DNA of 64,000 nt from NCBI GenBank assembly GCA_031396695.1, contig JANNLG010000062.1, positions 23,255 to 87,254 on the forward strand. The letters are read 5' to 3'. Positions 1-8,391 of this stretch are shown here, piece after piece. Position 1 is the first letter of the stretch; each line of letters starts with the position of its first letter. Under the pieces are notes generated by a model. It was given only the letters and a program-made list of their open reading frames with translations, searched no databases and was not told the origin of the DNA. A program made the position numbers and the translations under genes. This stretch comes from VGRW01 sp031396695 (GTDB lineage: Bacteria; Myxococcota_A; UBA9160; SZUA-336).

Positions 1-176
1 CGGCGTTCGTGTGCAGCGGCCAGATGGCGGTCGCGTATTTCATGTTCCACCAGCCCAAGGGTCCGCTGCCGATCCAGAACGGCGGCGAGCTCGCCGCGCT
101 CTACGCGTTCGTATTCCTGTTCCTGGCCGCGAAGGGAGCGGGGCCGCTGGCGCTGGAGCGGAGCTCGCTGCGTTAG
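1..176 (+). CDS. DoxX family membrane protein, C-terminal end only
   Basis: The left edge cuts this gene; only its last 57 codons are visible, reading from base 3 to a TAG at 174-176. The fragment contains SGQMAVAYFMFHQPKG followed by NGGELAALYAFVFLFL, which is the typical last part of DoxX-like four-helix membrane proteins: a conserved Met/His-containing turn and a final hydrophobic helix. DoxX proteins are small inner-membrane proteins linked to redox or stress physiology, but no reaction can be assigned from this piece. It stands about 150 bp upstream of the di-haem oxidoreductase gene, too far to argue for co-translation. Family call is fairly secure; the rest of the protein is unseen. 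Confidence 0.75.
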   Translation, partial: AFVCSGQMAVAYFMFHQPKGPLPIQNGGELAALYAFVFLFLAAKGAGPLALERSSLR

Positions 177-324
177 GCCGGTCTACGCGCGGATGCGCCG
201 CCCACCGTCGACGCTGCTGCGTGCCGCGATCTGTGCTCGTGCTCACGCTGCAGCGACTGTGATCCGACCCACGCATCTCGACACGGCTTCTGCCGTAGGA
301 TCGAAGGAGCAGGGAGGATCGATC

Positions 325-1902
325 ATGCTCGCGAAGACGTTGCTGCTCACGGCGGTGTCTACACTTCTCGCTGTCAGTCCGGCATTCGCGCAGCTGACGG
401 ATACGACGCAGACGCCCAACGTCGAGAACGAGGGCGTGCACAAATCGCTCACGCAACAGATCGGCGTGGGCCGCGGAACGGTGCTCACGCCGGACTCGTC
501 GCTCTTCATCATCCAGCGCGATCCGTTCCGCTCGATCCGGCGCGGACGCCAGCTCTTCCAGCGCAAGTTCACGATCGCGCAGGGCGCGGGGCCGCGCTCC
601 CGAGACGGCATCCACGACGACATCAACGGCGATCCGTCGCCCGGCGCAGGACTCGTCGACAGCTGCGCGGGCTGCCACGGTCGGCCGCGCGGATCGGCGG
701 GCTTCGGCGGCGACGTGTTCACGCGGCCCGACAGCCGCGACGCTCCTCACCTGTTCGGACTGGGTCTGGTGGAGATGCTCGCGGACGAGATGACCACCGA
801 GCTGCGCAGGATCCGCAGCGAAGCGATCCGCCAGGCCGCGCGCTATCGCCGCAACGTCACGTTGCCGCTCGCGAGCAAGGGCACGCGCTTCGGGCGGATC
901 ACGGCCAGGGCGGATGGAACCCTCGACACGACCGGAGTGCAGGGCGTGGATCCGGATCTGCGCGTGCGACCGTTCTTCCATCACGGCGGCGAGTTCTCGA
1001 TCCGCGGCTTCAGCGTGGGCGCGTTCAACGACGAGATGGGGCTCGAGTCGCCGGACGCCGACCTGGTTGCGGTGGCCGCCGGCCAACGGGTGGTCACCCC
1101 CTCCGGTCTGGTGCTCGACCCGAGCTTGGACCGGATCCAAGTGCCGGGAACATCGAGCGAGACCGCAGACGAGGACCTCGACGGCAAGGTGAACGAGATG
1201 CCCACCGCGCTGATCGATCACATGGAGTTCTACCTGCTGAACTACTTCAAGGCAGGTCATGGACAGGAGACGCGTGCGTCGCGCACGGGACGCTCGGCGT
1301 TCTCGATGGTGGGCTGTGCGTCGTGCCACACGCCGAACCTGACGATCGAATCCGATCGGCGCGTCGCGGACGTCGAGACCGCGTTCGATCCGGAGCGCGG
1401 CCACTTCAATCGGCTCTTCTCGACGGCGACCGCGTTCATCACGCCGATCGACGACGGCTCCGGACAGCCCCCGATCAAGCGGCCGCAGCGGGGTTCGTTC
1501 GTGGTGCGGGACATCTTCGCGGACTTCAAGCGACACGATCTCGGTCCGGCTTTCCACGAGCGCGGCTTCGATGGCCAGATCCGCACGCAGTTCTTGACCG
1601 AGCCGCTCTGGGGCGTCGGCTCGACTCCGCCGTACGGCCACGACGGACGCAGCATCAACCTGCTCGAGGTGATCCTGCGCCACGGCGGCGAGGCCAAGGC
1701 ATCGCGAGATGCCTTCGCCGCGCTGCCTTCCGACGTGCGCACGTCGATCATCGACTTCCTGAACACGCTCGTACTCTTCCCGCCGGACGACACCGCGTCG
1801 AATCTCGATCCGGGCGATCCGAACAACCCGGCGTTCCCGCAGCGCGGGCACGGCTCGATCAAGCTGGGCGTGCTGTTCAACAACCCGAGCGACGCCGAGT
1901 AG
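325..1902 (+). CDS. Secreted di-haem oxidoreductase (DHOR / thiol oxidoreductase-like, DUF1111)
   Basis: This 525-residue protein begins with a clear Sec signal peptide (MLAKTLLLTA...SPAFAQ, cleavage near residue 22). It carries two c-type haem attachment sites, CAGCH at about residues 114-118 and CASCH at about 331-335, as expected for a periplasmic di-haem cytochrome. The segment LTEPLWGVGSTPPYGHDGR, then a C-terminal LFPPDD stretch, matches the di-haem oxidoreductase family often called thiol oxidoreductase or DUF1111, distantly related to MauG-type peroxidases. The frame is open further upstream to base 193, but the ATG at 325 is preferred because it is followed by the signal peptide and preceded by GGAGCAGGGAGG. 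The substrate is unknown. It appears to be a single-gene unit. Confidence 0.85.
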   Translation: MLAKTLLLTAVSTLLAVSPAFAQLTDTTQTPNVENEGVHKSLTQQIGVGRGTVLTPDSSLFIIQRDPFRSIRRGRQLFQRKFTIAQGAGPRSRDGIHDDINGDPSPGAGLVDSCAGCHGRPRGSAGFGGDVFTRPDSRDAPHLFGLGLVEMLADEMTTELRRIRSEAIRQAARYRRNVTLPLASKGTRFGRITARADGTLDTTGVQGVDPDLRVRPFFHHGGEFSIRGFSVGAFNDEMGLESPDADLVAVAAGQRVVTPSGLVLDPSLDRIQVPGTSSETADEDLDGKVNEMPTALIDHMEFYLLNYFKAGHGQETRASRTGRSAFSMVGCASCHTPNLTIESDRRVADVETAFDPERGHFNRLFSTATAFITPIDDGSGQPPIKRPQRGSFVVRDIFADFKRHDLGPAFHERGFDGQIRTQFLTEPLWGVGSTPPYGHDGRSINLLEVILRHGGEAKASRDAFAALPSDVRTSIIDFLNTLVLFPPDDTASNLDPGDPNNPAFPQRGHGSIKLGVLFNNPSDAE

Positions 1903-1934
1903 CCTCGAGCTCGCGCGTCGCGTAGCCTCGCCGC

Positions 1935-2480
1935 ATGTCGAAGGCGGCGGTGATCGCGGTGAGTCGCAGCGCGACCCACTCGATGGCGAAGCAGAATCAG
2001 CCGAGCATCCGACTCGAGCCGGGTCTCGGCGTTGCCGACGACGCGCACCGGGGCGTGACAGTCCAGCACCTCTCGCGCATCGCGCGCGATCCGACCACGC
2101 CGAACTACCGCCAGGTGCACCTGATCCACGCCGAGCTGTTCGATGAGCTCGCGCGTTCGGGGTTCGAGATCGAGGCCGGACGAATGGGCGAGAACGTGAC
2201 CACGCGCGGCGTCGACTTGCTCGGGCTCCCGACCGGCGCGCGGCTGCGGCTCGGCGCGGATGCGGTGGTCGAGGTGACCGGGCTGCGCAATCCGTGCCTT
2301 CAGCTCGACGGCATCGCACCCGGCTTGATGAAGGCGACCCTCGCGCGTGACGCGTCCGGCGCGCTGGTTCGCAAGGCGGGTATCATGGGGATCGTGATCG
2401 CGGGCGGCGAGATTCGCGCGGGCGATCCGATCGCAATCGAGCTCCCGCCTCCGCCGCATCGCTCGCTCGAGCCGATCTGA
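1935..2480 (+). CDS. MOSC domain-containing protein
   Basis: This 181-residue protein is a stand-alone MOSC (molybdenum cofactor sulfurase C-terminal) domain. It has the conserved Cys in GLRNPCLQLD (about C121) and the GRMGENVTTRG motif near residues 82-92. MOSC proteins bind the molybdenum cofactor or sulfur; the YiiM type takes part in molybdenum-dependent detoxification of N-hydroxylated compounds. The protein has no ferredoxin or beta-barrel extension, so it is a minimal family member. It starts 32 bp after the oxidoreductase stop and 43 bp before the next gene, all on the plus strand, so co-transcription is possible. The family is clear; the substrate is not. Confidence 0.85.
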   Translation: MSKAAVIAVSRSATHSMAKQNQPSIRLEPGLGVADDAHRGVTVQHLSRIARDPTTPNYRQVHLIHAELFDELARSGFEIEAGRMGENVTTRGVDLLGLPTGARLRLGADAVVEVTGLRNPCLQLDGIAPGLMKATLARDASGALVRKAGIMGIVIAGGEIRAGDPIAIELPPPPHRSLEPI

Positions 2481-2523
2481 TCGCGTCGATCCGGTTCACG
2501 CGATCCGATTTCGGGGGAGCACG

Positions 2524-3402
2524 ATGGCGTCGAGTACGATCCGCGAGCTGAAACCCGGCGACGTCCCCGCCTGCGCGCGGATCCTCGCGAGCCTGCCCGA
2601 CTGGTTCGGCCTCGAGGCGTCGAACCGCGCCTACGTCGAAAGCCTTTCGCGGCTGCCAGCTGCGGTCGCGGAGTCGGACGGGCGCATCGTCGGCTTCGCG
2701 GCGATCGAGCTGCACGATCCGCTGTCGGCCGAGATCCACGTGATGGCGGTCGAGCCCGCGCTGCACCGGCGCGGCGTCGGTCGCGAGCTCGTGCGCTGGA
2801 CCCGGCAGGCGAGCCGCTCACGCGGCGCGAAGTGGCTGCACGTGAAGACGCGCGGCCCGTCGACGCCCGATCCCGAGTACGAGCGCACGCGCGCCTTCTA
2901 CCGCGCGCAGGGCTTCGATCCGCTGTTCGAGTCGCGCACGCTGTGGGGCGAGGAGAACGCGGCGCTGGTCCTCGTCTCGTCGCTCGAGCCCACCGCGGAA
3001 GTGCGCGCGTGGCGCGAAGCGGTCGTGCGCCGCCACATGGAGTCCGAGAACGAGCACGACTTCGACGCGACCCTCGCCACGTTCTCGCACCCGCGCTACG
3101 AGCTGATCGCCACCGACCAGGTGCACGACGGCGAAGCCGCGGTGCGCGAATACTTCCGCGCCTCGCGCTCCGCCTTTCCGGATCAGCGCAACGAGCTGAT
3201 CTCGCTGCGCCATTCCGACGACGCGGTGATCGTCGAGCTGTGGTTACTCGGCACGCATACGGGCCGGCTGGGCGGGCTCGAGCCCACTGGCCGCGCCTTC
3301 CGCACGCGCATGATGGCGTACTTCGTGTTCGACGAAGTCGGCATCGTCTGCGAGCGCGTGTACTTCGACTCAGGCAGCATCCTCCGACAACTCACGGTGT
3401 AG
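2524..3402 (+). CDS. GNAT N-acetyltransferase fused to a SnoaL/NTF2-like domain
   Basis: This is a two-domain protein of 292 residues. Residues about 5-158 are a GNAT acetyltransferase: ISVMAV-like beta-4 (EIHVMAVEPA), then the acetyl-CoA loop RRGVGRELV near residues 83-91, and a C-terminal FYRAQGFDP strand. Residues about 163-290 resemble a SnoaL-like polyketide-cyclase or ester-cyclase domain of the NTF2 fold (YFRASRSAFPDQRNELISL, GRAFRTRMMAYF). Each half is recognisable on its own; the fusion is unusual. GNAT enzymes transfer an acetyl group to amines, while SnoaL-like domains bind small hydrophobic ligands, so the second half may form a substrate pocket; that is inference. A GGGGG-rich Shine-Dalgarno-like stretch precedes the ATG. 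Confidence 0.75.
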   Translation: MASSTIRELKPGDVPACARILASLPDWFGLEASNRAYVESLSRLPAAVAESDGRIVGFAAIELHDPLSAEIHVMAVEPALHRRGVGRELVRWTRQASRSRGAKWLHVKTRGPSTPDPEYERTRAFYRAQGFDPLFESRTLWGEENAALVLVSSLEPTAEVRAWREAVVRRHMESENEHDFDATLATFSHPRYELIATDQVHDGEAAVREYFRASRSAFPDQRNELISLRHSDDAVIVELWLLGTHTGRLGGLEPTGRAFRTRMMAYFVFDEVGIVCERVYFDSGSILRQLTV

Positions 3403-3443
3403 ATCCGACTCACCAGTGCTACGATCGCGCCGGAGGTGAGAGC

Positions 3444-3680
3444 ATGAAGATCGTACGATTTCTCGCGGTAGGGCTGGCCGTCTTCGCACTGACGGCCTGC
3501 CAGGAAAAGAGCGCCGCCGACAAGGCTGCGGACGCGGTCAACGACGCGCTCGACAATCGGCCCGCGGAGGGCGTCCAGGACGCGGTCGAAGACGTCTCGG
3601 CCGGCGCACAGGATGCCGCGAAGGCAGCCGAGGAAGCGGCGAAGCAAGCCGCGAAGAAGGCCGGCGAAGCGGTGCAGTAG
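3444..3680 (+). CDS. Small Ala/Lys-rich lipoprotein
   Basis: This 78-residue protein starts at an ATG with GGAGGTGAG just upstream. It has a lipoprotein signal peptide with lipobox LTAC, the lipidated Cys being residue 19. The mature part is almost wholly Ala, Lys, Glu and Asp in a helical pattern (KAAEEAAKQAAKKAGEAVQ), so a surface-exposed amphipathic or coiled helix is likely. No domain family is recognised. Short Ala/Lys helical lipoproteins such as Lpp or entericidin-like proteins look similar, but there is no real homology to claim. It is too short for many gene finders, yet the ribosome-binding site, lipobox and stop make it convincing. Confidence 0.7.
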   Translation: MKIVRFLAVGLAVFALTACQEKSAADKAADAVNDALDNRPAEGVQDAVEDVSAGAQDAAKAAEEAAKQAAKKAGEAVQ

Positions 3681-3756
3681 CGCGCGAGCGCGTCCGTGCT
3701 GATCCGGTTGCTGCGCTTCGTGAAATGCGCTCCGGGGTAGAATCCCCTGCAGCCCG

Positions 3757-4452
3757 ATGCCGATCGTCGATACGAACGCGCTTCCCACCCGCGAGCCGAA
3801 GCCCGGCTGGCACGGGCGATTCTTCGGCTCGCAGTCGATGACGTTCGCGTACTACGCGATCGATGGCGGCGCTTCGCTGCACGAGCACTCGCACGCGAAC
3901 GAGGAAGTCTGGAACGTGCTCTCGGGCGAGCTCGAGATCACGATCGCGGGCGACTCCTTCCGTGTCGGCGCTGGCGCCGCTGCGGTCGTGCCGCCGCACA
4001 CCGCGCACTCGGTGCGCGCGCTCGCGCCGAGCACGGTGATCGTGGTCGACGAGGGCCTGCGTGGCGAAGTCGGCGGCGGGAATCGCGCGGCGCTCTCGGT
4101 GGAGCTCCACGTCGCCGGCGGCGGCACGATCGCGCTCGAGATCCGCAATCACGGCCGAGAGCCCGGTGTGCTGCGCCGGATCGATCTCGAGCTCGGCCGC
4201 TCGGCGACGCTGCCCGCGCCCGCGCGCACCGAGATTCCCGCGGGCGAGCTTCCCGAGCGCGAGCCGATCGCCGGTCTCGCGATGCTTCACCGCGCGTATC
4301 CGACCGAGGGAAAACCCGTCGCCTGGCTGCGCGGCGCGATCTTCTACGAGGACGCGCGCGGCGAACGCCACCACACCACGTTCTGCCGCGTGCTCGCAGC
4401 GGAGCGCCGCTACGTTCCGCCGGCGCTGCCCGGCTACAACTACGGCTCGTAG
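3757..4452 (+). CDS. Cupin domain-containing protein
   Basis: This 231-residue protein has an N-terminal cupin fold. Cupin motif 1 is LHEHSHANEEVWNVLSGE (His42, His44 or His46, Glu50) and motif 2 is VVPPHTAHSV (His81, His84), giving the usual metal-binding set. The second half is beta-rich with no firmly recognised motif, and could be a second, degenerate cupin. Cupins of this kind are metal-dependent dioxygenases, isomerases or binding proteins; the reaction cannot be told. The last 13 bp overlap the 3' end of the convergent phosphotransferase gene. No obvious Shine-Dalgarno sequence precedes the ATG. Confidence 0.7.
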   Translation: MPIVDTNALPTREPKPGWHGRFFGSQSMTFAYYAIDGGASLHEHSHANEEVWNVLSGELEITIAGDSFRVGAGAAAVVPPHTAHSVRALAPSTVIVVDEGLRGEVGGGNRAALSVELHVAGGGTIALEIRNHGREPGVLRRIDLELGRSATLPAPARTEIPAGELPEREPIAGLAMLHRAYPTEGKPVAWLRGAIFYEDARGERHHTTFCRVLAAERRYVPPALPGYNYGS

Positions 4453-5453
4453 GCCAGCAGCGCTCGCGCGCGCTCGAGCAGCGGCACGATCGAACGGCCG
4501 GTGATCTCCCAGAGCGGATCGTGGCGCTTGCCGCGCCGGTGCAAGCCCAGGTTCAAGCCCGTGATGATCGCGAACTTGTAGGCGGCCAGCGCCCGAAACC
4601 AACCCAGGTCGGGCAGCGGATCGCCCCAGGCCTTCGCGTAGAGCGCGAGCAGCTCGTCGGCCGGAATCAGCACGGGGGTGGGCGCGCCGTCGCTCGCCCA
4701 GGCGCTCGGGTCGTTGAAGGTCGCGACCCAGCCGACATCGTTCAGTGTCGCGCCGATCCCGCACAGCTCCCAGTCGATCACCGCGAGCAGGCGACCCTGC
4801 ATCGACCAGAACGTGTTCATCCAGTTGTAGTCGCCGTGGAACAGGCCGATCGGCGCGTCCTTCGGGATTCGCGCCAAGAGCTTCGCGCGCACCTCCGGCT
4901 GGAGCGCCATCGACTCGGGGTCGGGCGCGCGCTCGACGAAGCGGTCCCAGCGCGCGACGTCGTCCTCGCACGGAATCGGCTCGCCGAGATACACGAGCTG
5001 CTCGCGCCAGGCGACGCGGTGGATGTTCGCGAGCGCCGTCATCGCCTGGTCGGCCAGCTCGCGGCGCTGCTCGGGTCCGAGCCTCTCGCCCCACTGACCC
5101 GGCCCGAAGCGCAGCACGTCGCCCTCGAGCTTCGGCACCGCGAAGTACGGGCGGCCGAACCACTCGAGATCCGCGCCCGCCCACTTCACCGAGCAGTGGG
5201 GAACAGGCCCACCGTCGAGCGCGCGCAGTGCCGCAACTTGGCGCAGCACGTCGGCGGTTCCCTTCCACTGCACGTTCGGCGGCGGCAGGCGCAGGAACCA
5301 GCTCTCCACGCTGCCGCGCGACACGACCGTGAAGCCGTACGCGAAGCCCGCGTGACCCGGCATCATGTGCACGTCGCGGACCTCGGCCGCAGGGTCGTCG
5401 TACTTCGCGCGCGCGAACGGCACGAGGCGCGTTTCCAGCTCGGCGAGCTGCAT
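4440..5453 (-). CDS. Phosphotransferase family protein (APH/choline kinase-like)
   Basis: A 337-residue protein of the aminoglycoside-phosphotransferase/choline-kinase fold. The catalytic loop is FHGDYNWMNTF (HGDxxxxN) and the metal-binding motif is AVIDWE, a short distance downstream, as in the family. The N-lobe is compact (WFLRLPPPN, VPKLEGDVL). Such enzymes phosphorylate small alcohols, antibiotics, acyl-CoA-linked substrates or sugars; nothing in the neighbours fixes the substrate. The start at 5453 is chosen because GGAGAAGGAA lies about 8 nt upstream, although the frame is open for 13 more codons. The gene converges on the cupin gene with a 13-bp overlap and diverges from the following lipase gene. 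Confidence 0.75.
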   Translation of the reverse strand: MQLAELETRLVPFARAKYDDPAAEVRDVHMMPGHAGFAYGFTVVSRGSVESWFLRLPPPNVQWKGTADVLRQVAALRALDGGPVPHCSVKWAGADLEWFGRPYFAVPKLEGDVLRFGPGQWGERLGPEQRRELADQAMTALANIHRVAWREQLVYLGEPIPCEDDVARWDRFVERAPDPESMALQPEVRAKLLARIPKDAPIGLFHGDYNWMNTFWSMQGRLLAVIDWELCGIGATLNDVGWVATFNDPSAWASDGAPTPVLIPADELLALYAKAWGDPLPDLGWFRALAAYKFAIITGLNLGLHRRGKRHDPLWEITGRSIVPLLERARALLAYEP

Positions 5454-5542
5454 CGATCGTTCCTTCTCCCGTGTCCATCGTACCCGACTCAAGCTGCGGG
5501 CTGGTCGGCGCTCGCGACCCAGCGTACCCTGCGCGCCCGACG

Positions 5543-7447
5543 ATGGACCACCGCCGACTGCCGCATCAGGCTGCGATCGCGCTCGCCGGCCTGGCGCTCG
5601 TATTCACGAGCTGCGGCGGTGTTCCGGTGGGCGTGTCGCATGCGGATCCGACTCGCGTGCAGCGCGAGCTCACCTCGAACGTGCTCAACAGCGGCGCGCC
5701 GAGCGTGCTCTCGACGCAGGTGCTGCAGCGTCAGGATCTGTACGTCGTGTGGCAGGCGGATCCCGCAGCAGCGCTGGCGGAGCTGCACGCGCGCATCGGC
5801 GATGCGGGCGCGCAGTACCGCGTCTTCGCGCTGGCAGAGCTCTCCTACGCGTGGGCCGAGGAATCCGACGACCGCAGTTACTATCTGGCCGCCGCGGTGT
5901 ACGCCTACGCGCTGCTGTTTCCCGGCGACGCTGACGCGGACCCGCTCGAGGCGAGTGACCCGCGCGTGCGCGTCGCCTGCGACCTCTACAACCGCGGCCT
6001 CGCCGAGGGCCTGAAGGCCGCGGACGGACGCGACGACGTGCGCTCCGGGCCGCGCATGCTGCCGTTCGGCATGCTCGAGATCACGCTCGATCCGCGCGGA
6101 CTGTCGTGGGGCGGCTATCGCTTGGAGCAGTTCGTGCCGGCGGCCGACCTGCTCGTGCGCGGTCTGCGCAATCGCTACCGCAGGGCGGGGATCGGGGCGC
6201 CGCTCGTCGCCCGCATCGCGCCGGAACAGACGCGGCAGCAGGAAGCCGCGACCCGGCGCATCCCCGAACTGGTCAAGATCCCGGTGACCGCTCTGCTCCG
6301 GATCGAGAACCCGCGCGCGAACCTCGACAGCGGCTGGCTCGCGGGAACGCTCGAGCTGCTATCGCAAGACGACGCCCTGAGCGTGACGATCGACGGACGC
6401 GATTGGCCGCTCGAATTCGAAACGAGCTCGGCGCTCGCGGACATGCTCGGTGACTCGCCGTGGTGGGATTTCGAGCTCGACGGCTTCTTCTCGGGCGTGT
6501 TCCGGACCGACGCCGAGCACCGCGGCGCGGATGACGGGCTGCTGCTGATCCACCCGTACCGTCCGGGCTTGATCCCGGTGGTGCTCGTACACGGAACGGC
6601 GTCGAGCCCGGCGCGCTGGGCGGACCTGATGAACGAGCTCGAGATCGATCGCGACATCTGGGGCCGGTACCAGATCTGGCTCTACCAGTACAACAGCGGC
6701 AATCCGATCGGCTACTCCGCCGGCGCGATGCGTCAGGCACTGGAGAAGGCCGTGCGGGAGCTCGATCCGCACGGGACGGATCTCGCGCTGCGCCGCATGG
6801 TGGTGATCGGCCACAGCCAGGGCGGGTTGCTCGCGAAGCTTACCGCGGTCGACAGCGCGGACGTGTTCTGGAAGCTCTCCAGCGATGGTGCGTTCGAAGA
6901 CGTGCGGATGGACGACGAGACACGCGTGATTCTCGCGAACTCGAACTTCTTCAAGCCCGAGCCGTTCGTCGCGCGCGTGATCTTCGTGTGCACGCCGCAC
7001 CGCGGCAGCTTCCTCGCCGGCATGTCGCTGAGCCGGCTCGTGGGGTCGTTCGTCGCGCTGCCGAGCGAGCTCACCGGTCGCATGCGCGAGGTGCTCACCT
7101 TGAACGAGGGCGCGCTCATCCTGCGCCACTTCGACCAACTGCCGACGAGCCTCGACAACATGAACCCATCGAGCGAGTTCATCCAAGCGCTGTCCGCGCT
7201 GCCGATCGCGCCCGGCATCGCGGCGAACTCGATCATCGCCGTCGACGACGAGGACGCGCTCGACGTGGCGAGCGACGGAGTCGTGACCTACGCGAGCGCG
7301 CACATCGAGGGCGTCGAGTCCGAGAAGATCGTCCGCTCCGGTCACTCCGCGCAGGGCAACCCGGCCACGATCGAGGAGATCCGACGGATCCTGATGCTGC
7401 ACCTGCGCGAGAGCGGCGACCTCACTCCCCCAGAGCGAACGCCGTGA
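5543..7447 (+). CDS. Alpha/beta-hydrolase lipoprotein (lipase/esterase-like)
   Basis: A 634-residue protein. The start at 5543 gives a lipoprotein signal peptide with Cys24 in VFTSCGG; the lipobox is slightly atypical. The N-terminal 330 residues are of unknown fold and include helical repeats. The second half is an alpha/beta hydrolase: PVVLVHGTASSPARW is the oxyanion strand and GHSQGG, with Ser425, is the nucleophile elbow. Candidate acid and His lie in the C-terminal SDGVVTYASAH / RSGHSAQG region. This arrangement suggests a membrane-anchored periplasmic or surface lipase/esterase acting on lipids or lipoproteins. The last 26 bp overlap the convergent hydrolase gene. Hydrolase fold is secure; substrate unknown. 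Confidence 0.75.
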   Translation: MDHRRLPHQAAIALAGLALVFTSCGGVPVGVSHADPTRVQRELTSNVLNSGAPSVLSTQVLQRQDLYVVWQADPAAALAELHARIGDAGAQYRVFALAELSYAWAEESDDRSYYLAAAVYAYALLFPGDADADPLEASDPRVRVACDLYNRGLAEGLKAADGRDDVRSGPRMLPFGMLEITLDPRGLSWGGYRLEQFVPAADLLVRGLRNRYRRAGIGAPLVARIAPEQTRQQEAATRRIPELVKIPVTALLRIENPRANLDSGWLAGTLELLSQDDALSVTIDGRDWPLEFETSSALADMLGDSPWWDFELDGFFSGVFRTDAEHRGADDGLLLIHPYRPGLIPVVLVHGTASSPARWADLMNELEIDRDIWGRYQIWLYQYNSGNPIGYSAGAMRQALEKAVRELDPHGTDLALRRMVVIGHSQGGLLAKLTAVDSADVFWKLSSDGAFEDVRMDDETRVILANSNFFKPEPFVARVIFVCTPHRGSFLAGMSLSRLVGSFVALPSELTGRMREVLTLNEGALILRHFDQLPTSLDNMNPSSEFIQALSALPIAPGIAANSIIAVDDEDALDVASDGVVTYASAHIEGVESEKIVRSGHSAQGNPATIEEIRRILMLHLRESGDLTPPERTP

Positions 7448-8282
7448 GCACCTTCTCGAACGCCTCCGGGTTGTCGAGCATCACGGAGTGTCCCGCGCGC
7501 GCGACGGTCTCGAGCTTCGCGTTCGGAATCACGTCGTCGACCATCTTGTCCGCGACCTCGGCGGACATCACGTCGGAGGCGGCGCCGCGCACCACCAGAG
7601 TCGGGCAGGGCAGCTTCGCGAGCGCGGCCCACAAGTGCTTCGCCTCCTGCTCCGACCAGGCTTTCGCGTCCTCGGCGGAGATGCCCTTGCGCGCCTTCAT
7701 GAAGGCGGGGTCGAGCCGCAGCTCGTAGCGACCATCGGGCCGCGCGCGGGTCCAGTGCACGGCGAGCTTCGCCAGGATCTCCGGCTTGGTCGAGGCGTAT
7801 TGTCGTTGGAGCACGCGCTCGTAGTCCGCCACGCTCGCGAACGACCAGTCCTGCTGCTGCACATCGAGGCTGATGCGCGTGGTGCCGCGCAAGTCGAGAT
7901 CGGGCGCGGAGTCGACGATCACCAGCCCGGCGAGCTTGTCCGGAAACAATCCGGCGAAGCGCATCGCCACGCGCCCGCCGAGTGAGTGACCGACCAGCAC
8001 CACGCGCGACACGCCCAGTGACTCGATCGCCGCGTTCGCGTCGCGCGCCATGGTCTCGTGGTCGTAGCGTGCGTCGGGATCCCGGCCCGAATCGCCGTGA
8101 CCGCGCTGGTCGAGCGCCAGCACGCGATAGTGCGGGGCGAGCACCGGAGCGACCCAGTCCCAGACGTGCGCGTCGTTCGAGAAGCCGTGCAGGAACAGCA
8201 GCAGCGTGCCGTCCTGGCTCCATTCGAGCGCGTGTAGATCGAGGCCGTGCGTGCCGGGCAGACGGGTCGAGCGGGGTTGCAT
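7422..8282 (-). CDS. Alpha/beta hydrolase
   Basis: A compact 286-residue alpha/beta hydrolase without a signal peptide, so probably cytoplasmic. It shows LLFLHGFSNDAHVWDW (oxyanion hole), ALDQRGHGDSG after strand 4, the nucleophile elbow GHSLGG with Ser100, and a C-terminal ARAGHSVMLDNPE carrying the catalytic His. This is the standard layout of esterases, epoxide hydrolases and C-C bond hydrolases; the acid is probably the Asp in VVRGAASDVM. Substrate cannot be deduced. The 3' end overlaps the lipase gene by 26 bp; upstream lies the G/C-homopolymer hairpin region. Confidence 0.8.
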   Translation of the reverse strand: MQPRSTRLPGTHGLDLHALEWSQDGTLLLFLHGFSNDAHVWDWVAPVLAPHYRVLALDQRGHGDSGRDPDARYDHETMARDANAAIESLGVSRVVLVGHSLGGRVAMRFAGLFPDKLAGLVIVDSAPDLDLRGTTRISLDVQQQDWSFASVADYERVLQRQYASTKPEILAKLAVHWTRARPDGRYELRLDPAFMKARKGISAEDAKAWSEQEAKHLWAALAKLPCPTLVVRGAASDVMSAEVADKMVDDVIPNAKLETVARAGHSVMLDNPEAFEKVLTAFALGE

Positions 8283-8350
8283 CGGGCGATTCTAGCGAGG
8301 TTCGAGTCTCGCGCGGGAACGGCGGGAGTGGAGGGGCGGGTGGGGGGGGG

Positions 8351-8377
8351 GGGGCGGGGGGGGCGCCCCCCCGCCCC
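8351..8377. repeat. Perfect 12-bp G/C hairpin next to a poly-G tract
   Basis: Between two minus-strand genes, a run of 13 G (8342-8354) passes into a perfect inverted repeat. The arm at 8351-8362 is GGGGCGGGGGGG, the loop is GCG, and the arm at 8366-8377 is its exact complement. Read on the minus strand it lies 15 bp beyond the stop of the secreted-protein gene and could act as a terminator stem, though no T-run follows. The plus strand could form a G-quadruplex. Homopolymers of this kind are also typical places for assembly or sequencing errors. Confidence 0.6.
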
Positions 8378-8391
8378 GGGACCGGCTCTGC

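Noticed and set aside
3808..3824. TGGCACG word resembling a sigma-54 -24 element
   Set aside because: It lies inside the cupin coding region and lacks a GC at the -12 position with right spacing.
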